This document shows positions 7,407 to 10,491 of a stretch of 10,491 nucleotides of DNA, in pieces. The stretch is taken from contig JAMOMX010000257.1 of assembly GCA_027066935.1 (NCBI GenBank), positions 1 through 10,491 of the forward strand, given 5' to 3'. Numbering within the stretch: position 1 is the stretch's first letter; every line of letters starts with the position of its first letter. The notes under the pieces were generated by a model that saw nothing but the letters and a program-made list of their open reading frames with translations, made no database searches and was not told the origin of the DNA. A program made the position numbers and the translations under genes. This DNA comes from Sulfurimonas sp. Its GTDB lineage: Bacteria; Campylobacterota; Campylobacteria; Campylobacterales; Sulfurimonadaceae.

Positions 7407-8393
7407 TTATTTCTTTAATCTTATTATTTCTTCTAAGGGAATACGATTCGATATTGCTACTTCAAATACCTCTTTATATTTCCCAATACCAATCATCATA
7501 ATTAATCTCTCATCTTTAGGTATCTTTCCTATAATTTTTATCTTTTTTTCATCTACATATGGTAAACAGGTATTTAAACAACAAGAAGCTATACTCTGAG
7601 AGTGTAATGCCAGTACCAAACTCATTGCAAACATTCCTCCATCAACAAATACTTGATTACTTTCTAATTTAGTGAAATACTTTGTACTTGTAGTTACAAT
7701 CAATAATTTATTAATACTCTCAGTAAAACCATTATTCCCATTTTGGATTTTTAGTAGTTTATCAATCATAACTCTATTATCAAAATAGTGTACTCTCCAA
7801 CTTTGTCTATTACAAACTGAAGGTGTATATTTCGCAATTTCAATTGCTTTATAAACCTCTTCTTCAAGAATATTATTCTCAGATGAAAAATTACGAACAC
7901 TTGAGCGAGTTTGCATAAAAGATTTGAAATCTATATTAACTGCCTTTTTTATTTCTGTTACAGTTACTATTTTAACTCCTCCATGTCTATCAAATTTTTT
8001 ACTATCAATAAAATCAACAAGCATTTTATAAAATTCTATATTTAATTTCCTTAATTCGCTATTTCTTTCCAAATATTGATTTAATACCTCTTGAATATTT
8101 CTAACAATTCTATCTTCTCCATATTTACTCCTATAAAATATAGCTTTTTCTATTAAAACTTTTATTTTAGGTATTCCGAAATTTTTTCTAGGTATTGGCA
8201 ATGCTAGTCCTTTCTCTACTATATGATATTGTTTTGTTAAAAAAGCTTGGTAAGCACTTTTATTTTTTAGAGAAGAGGTTGTAAAATAATTTGACAAAAA
8301 AATATTTAAGTCGTATAATTTATTAAATATCTCTCCTAAACTACTTTGCCAAAAAAATAAGGAATATAATTTTGCTTTTATTTTTTTTATCAT
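7407..8393 (-). CDS. Nitroreductase-family flavoprotein with long N-terminal extension
   Basis: This 328-residue protein ends in an FMN-dependent nitroreductase-like domain (about residues 155 to 328). The domain shows TRSSVRNF (162 to 169), matching the family's R-(S)-x-R-x-F start and phosphate-binding region; TPSVCNRQSWR (190 to 200), matching the (A/T)PS-x-x-N-x-Q-x-W flavin motif; DGGMFAMSLVLALHS (251 to 265), the usual dimer-interface helix; a Cys pair in SCCLN (270 to 274); and a closing PKDERLIMMIGIGKYKE. Residues 1 to about 155 are an extra, mostly helical and basic region with EKGLALPIPRKNFG at 60 to 73. From memory, similar EKGL-x-M/L-P-x-x-R-x-x-FG stretches occur in nitroreductase-like proteins of polysaccharide loci. 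The start lies 6 bases after the pyruvyl transferase stop. The natural substrate is unknown. Oxidation or reduction of a sugar, or activity tied to the pyruvyl transferase, is inference only. Confidence 0.85.
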   Translation of the reverse strand: MIKKIKAKLYSLFFWQSSLGEIFNKLYDLNIFLSNYFTTSSLKNKSAYQAFLTKQYHIVEKGLALPIPRKNFGIPKIKVLIEKAIFYRSKYGEDRIVRNIQEVLNQYLERNSELRKLNIEFYKMLVDFIDSKKFDRHGGVKIVTVTEIKKAVNIDFKSFMQTRSSVRNFSSENNILEEEVYKAIEIAKYTPSVCNRQSWRVHYFDNRVMIDKLLKIQNGNNGFTESINKLLIVTTSTKYFTKLESNQVFVDGGMFAMSLVLALHSQSIASCCLNTCLPYVDEKKIKIIGKIPKDERLIMMIGIGKYKEVFEVAISNRIPLEEIIRLKK

Positions 8394-8399
8394 AACCTT

Positions 8400-9500
8400 T
8401 TAGTTTAAAGCTTTCTTTAAAAAAAATTTAGACTCTTTAATTTTGTTCTTTAATATCTCATTCACTTTTCCATAATCAACTTTTATCTTATCAAAGGTTT
8501 TAAATTCTCCTTCCTCGAGGTATAAATTAGACAACTCCACCAAGTTCATAATATCTCTCATTCTTGTATTAATTTCCTCATTTCTGTCAACTACAAGAAA
8601 TAACTTATTAAAAATTAAAGAAAATGCCACAGCATGAAAAGAATTACTAATCACATAAGTTGCTCCATAAATTAAGGACAAAAAAGTTTCAGGGCCTTTT
8701 CTATAAAAATTTTTATCGGCATACTTAATATTCTGATTTACTGTGAAAATTTTCAAACCAAATTGTCTTGCCGCATGTTTAGCTATCTCTTGAATTTGTT
8801 TATTTGAATCAAAATCGTATACAAAAATATATTTTTCAGTTATTTGTGTTACAAAATTATCTTTCCAATATTTTTCCTGTAAAAGAAATACTGGGTCTAG
8901 TACTTGTTTTGTGTTTTTTAATCCTAAATTATTTAAAATTTTCACTCCTGAGTTTTCTCTAACTGAAACAAAATTAATCCGACTTACTTTTTCCTTTACA
9001 AATTTTTTTAAACTATTCTCTATTTCATCTATAGCAAAACTAGCTGCATAGGATATTTTTAATTTATTTTCAGGAACAAAATCTAGATAAAAAGCGGGAT
9101 CTTTCCCATTTTGGAAATAGGAATTCCAAATTTGGTCACTCCCACAAATATAAGCATCAGCTATAGGTAAATTTTTTTTTAACTCTTCATTTGTTTTATA
9201 ATTATAATTTGTTGAAGGAATGAATTTCTTTTCAAAAATATCAAATGCTTTTTTTCTTTGTAATAAGATTAACCGATATGGTAACTTAGCCAGTAAGTAT
9301 AATGATTTAATAAAAATATTTTTATTGTATTTTGGGTTAGATATAGTCAAAAAATTAAAATGATTACTTAAATAATTAGGTGTAAAGTCTATAGTTTTCG
9401 CCTCGTAACCACCATTATTTAAATACCTTAGCAACGCATATTCTTGTAAAGTCGCACCGTAATTGTAGACTTTATGACAGGTTATAGTTTTAATTTTCAT
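8400..9500 (-). CDS. Polysaccharide pyruvyl transferase family protein
   Basis: This 366-residue soluble protein matches the polysaccharide pyruvyl transferase family (CsaB/PssM-like). Members transfer a pyruvate ketal from phosphoenolpyruvate to a sugar, although many homologues in such loci are untested. Visible motifs are NYGATLQEYAL (residues 13 to 23), the family hallmark ICGSDQIWN (118 to 126), SVREN (179 to 183), LDPVFLL (201 to 207) and SNSFHAVAFSLIFNK (285 to 299), whose His289 lies in the conserved SxHxxxFA-type block. The fold is GT-B-like, with no signal peptide or membrane segment, so it should act in the cytoplasm on a nucleotide sugar or lipid-linked intermediate. The start is fixed by the ATGA overlap. 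The stop lies 6 bases before a nitroreductase-like gene, a neighbour often seen with this subfamily. An A9 run covers codons 107 to 110. Family assignment is strong; the acceptor is unknown. Confidence 0.9.
   Translation of the reverse strand: MKIKTITCHKVYNYGATLQEYALLRYLNNGGYEAKTIDFTPNYLSNHFNFLTISNPKYNKNIFIKSLYLLAKLPYRLILLQRKKAFDIFEKKFIPSTNYNYKTNEELKKNLPIADAYICGSDQIWNSYFQNGKDPAFYLDFVPENKLKISYAASFAIDEIENSLKKFVKEKVSRINFVSVRENSGVKILNNLGLKNTKQVLDPVFLLQEKYWKDNFVTQITEKYIFVYDFDSNKQIQEIAKHAARQFGLKIFTVNQNIKYADKNFYRKGPETFLSLIYGATYVISNSFHAVAFSLIFNKLFLVVDRNEEINTRMRDIMNLVELSNLYLEEGEFKTFDKIKVDYGKVNEILKNKIKESKFFLKKALN
9497..9500 (-). other. ATGA stop/start overlap
   Basis: The flippase stop TGA (9499..9497) and the pyruvyl transferase start ATG (9500..9498) share the tetranucleotide ATGA. 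This fixes the downstream start and implies translation by re-initiation. No Shine-Dalgarno-like sequence stands in front of it. Confidence 0.85.
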
Positions 9501-10491
9501 CGGAATTTATCTATTAATATTTTTTTTTCGTACTTATTCAGTAAAAACTGATATATTAGACTTATATAACTCACAGAGTAAATAAGAATAAATATTATTA
9601 GTTTTAACCAAGTTTCAATTATATAAATGGTTTTAACAAACATAAATACTACAATTAAAGCTATTGTTATTACCCCTAATTTAAATAATGTCATTTTAAA
9701 AAAATAATATATTTTGAAATCAAAGATTCTTTTATAATAGAAATTCATTATTATATTATTTAATAAAATAGCAAACCCTAACGGTATTATTACACCTATA
9801 ACTCCATTTTGTTTAGAAAAATAAAAACCAAATAGAATTGCAAGTCCAACTGTAATAACACTTAAAATAGATTTAAATCTATTCTTTTTCTTTGCTTCCA
9901 AAATGGAAATACCAAATCCTTGAATTAAAGGTAAAGTTAAAACAAACATCATGACTAAACCTATTAACCAAGATTGAGAATATTTTTCACCAACCCAGAA
10001 AGAAATAAATTCTTGACCAAAAAGAAAAAACCCACTTATTATTAAGGTAAGTACATATGAATTAATTCTTCCAAATTTTATCATTGTTTCCGTTAATTCA
10101 AGTCCATCAATTCCATCTACTACCATTCGTGTTGCTTTTGGCAAAAGCAATCTATTAATCGCCCCTCCAAATGCTGCATAATACCCACCAATTAACACTC
10201 CTACACCATAAATTGCAACAACTACTGTATCTGTATTCACACCTAAAATAATTTGGCCAGTATTCCATTGAAATTGATGAACAAGTGTATAAATAAAAAT
10301 CCAAACAGAATAAGAAAATATCTCTTTTACCAAAGGAGTTTCAAAATAGTGTAATTTAAACACAACTTTTAATTTTTTTAATACATAAAACCCATTAAAC
10401 ACAATTACCAATATATTCATTACAGTGTCTAAAATAACAAGCCCAATAGCATCGCCACCAAGTAACAACAACCCAACTACCATTAAAGAAC
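9497..10491 (-). CDS. Wzx-type oligosaccharide flippase, 5'-truncated by the window edge
   Basis: This is the C-terminal part of a polytopic inner-membrane protein of the MATE/MVF-like polysaccharide flippase group (Wzx), which moves undecaprenyl-linked repeat units to the periplasmic face. The frame stays open to the window edge. The first ATG (10481..10483) lies inside a hydrophobic stretch, so I treat it as internal and the true start as outside the window. About 330 residues are visible, while family members usually have 420 to 500, so roughly the first third is missing. About nine hydrophobic segments are visible, separated by short Lys/Arg-rich loops. Counted from that ATG, the stretch GVGVLIGGYYAAFGGAINR (residues 93 to 111) followed by LLLPKATRMV resembles the mid-protein region of Wzx proteins. 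The C-terminus is a basic tail (KYEKKILIDKFR). Its stop overlaps the next gene's start as ATGA, which suggests translational coupling. The family call is fairly safe; the transported glycan cannot be read from the sequence. Confidence 0.85.
   Translation of the reverse strand, partial: SLMVVGLLLLGGDAIGLVILDTVMNILVIVFNGFYVLKKLKVVFKLHYFETPLVKEIFSYSVWIFIYTLVHQFQWNTGQIILGVNTDTVVVAIYGVGVLIGGYYAAFGGAINRLLLPKATRMVVDGIDGLELTETMIKFGRINSYVLTLIISGFFLFGQEFISFWVGEKYSQSWLIGLVMMFVLTLPLIQGFGISILEAKKKNRFKSILSVITVGLAILFGFYFSKQNGVIGVIIPLGFAILLNNIIMNFYYKRIFDFKIYYFFKMTLFKLGVITIALIVVFMFVKTIYIIETWLKLIIFILIYSVSYISLIYQFLLNKYEKKILIDKFR

Noticed and set aside
8396..8401. AAAAGG just before the nitroreductase start, like a Shine-Dalgarno sequence
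   Set aside because: It ends only 2 bases before the ATG, too close to work as a normal ribosome binding site, and the other genes show no such element.
10481..10483. ATG as the true start of the flippase, giving a 328-residue protein
   Set aside because: The frame stays open upstream to the window edge, the ATG lies inside a hydrophobic stretch, and the protein would be about a third shorter than usual Wzx proteins. The gene is better read as truncated by the window.

Overview
The window looks like part of a surface-polysaccharide (O-antigen, capsule or exopolysaccharide) biosynthesis locus from a low-GC member of the Bacteroidota, most likely a flavobacterium. That placement is an inference. 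It rests on very A+T-rich DNA and coding, mostly TAA and TGA stops, head-to-tail genes with almost no spacers, no consistent Shine-Dalgarno sequences before the starts, and the mix of protein families. I see no RNA gene, mobile element, CRISPR array, convincing promoter or terminator.

Every gene lies on the minus strand, so transcription runs from the high-coordinate end to the low one. In that order the genes are: the C-terminal two-thirds of a Wzx-type flippase (cut by the window edge at 10491); a polysaccharide pyruvyl transferase family protein; a nitroreductase-family protein with a long N-terminal extension; two tandem, related GT4 glycosyltransferases; an EpsG-family membrane protein that is probably the Wzy polymerase; a GT2 glycosyltransferase; a third GT4 glycosyltransferase; a glutamine-hydrolysing asparagine synthetase homologue; and, after a 45-base spacer, the first 35 codons of a second flippase-like protein that starts at a TTG and runs off the window at base 1. 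Every junction from flippase to synthetase is between a 4-base overlap and a 6-base gap, so these nine genes almost certainly form one translationally coupled transcript.

Together they fit a Wzx/Wzy-dependent pathway. The glycosyltransferases (at least one GT2 and three GT4) would build a lipid-linked oligosaccharide at the cytoplasmic face of the inner membrane. The pyruvyl transferase and perhaps the nitroreductase and the AsnB-like amidotransferase would modify it or its precursors. Wzx would flip it and the EpsG-like protein would polymerise it. The initiating phosphoglycosyl transferase, nucleotide-sugar synthesis genes and export genes are not in this window.

The locus type is well known, and I do not see a clearly new system. 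The most interesting points are the pyruvyl transferase/nitroreductase pair, whose redox role in polysaccharide loci is not settled to my knowledge; the AsnB homologue inside the operon; a second flippase-like start beyond it; and a GT2-GT4 junction where both genes share one reading frame and only a single stop codon separates them.
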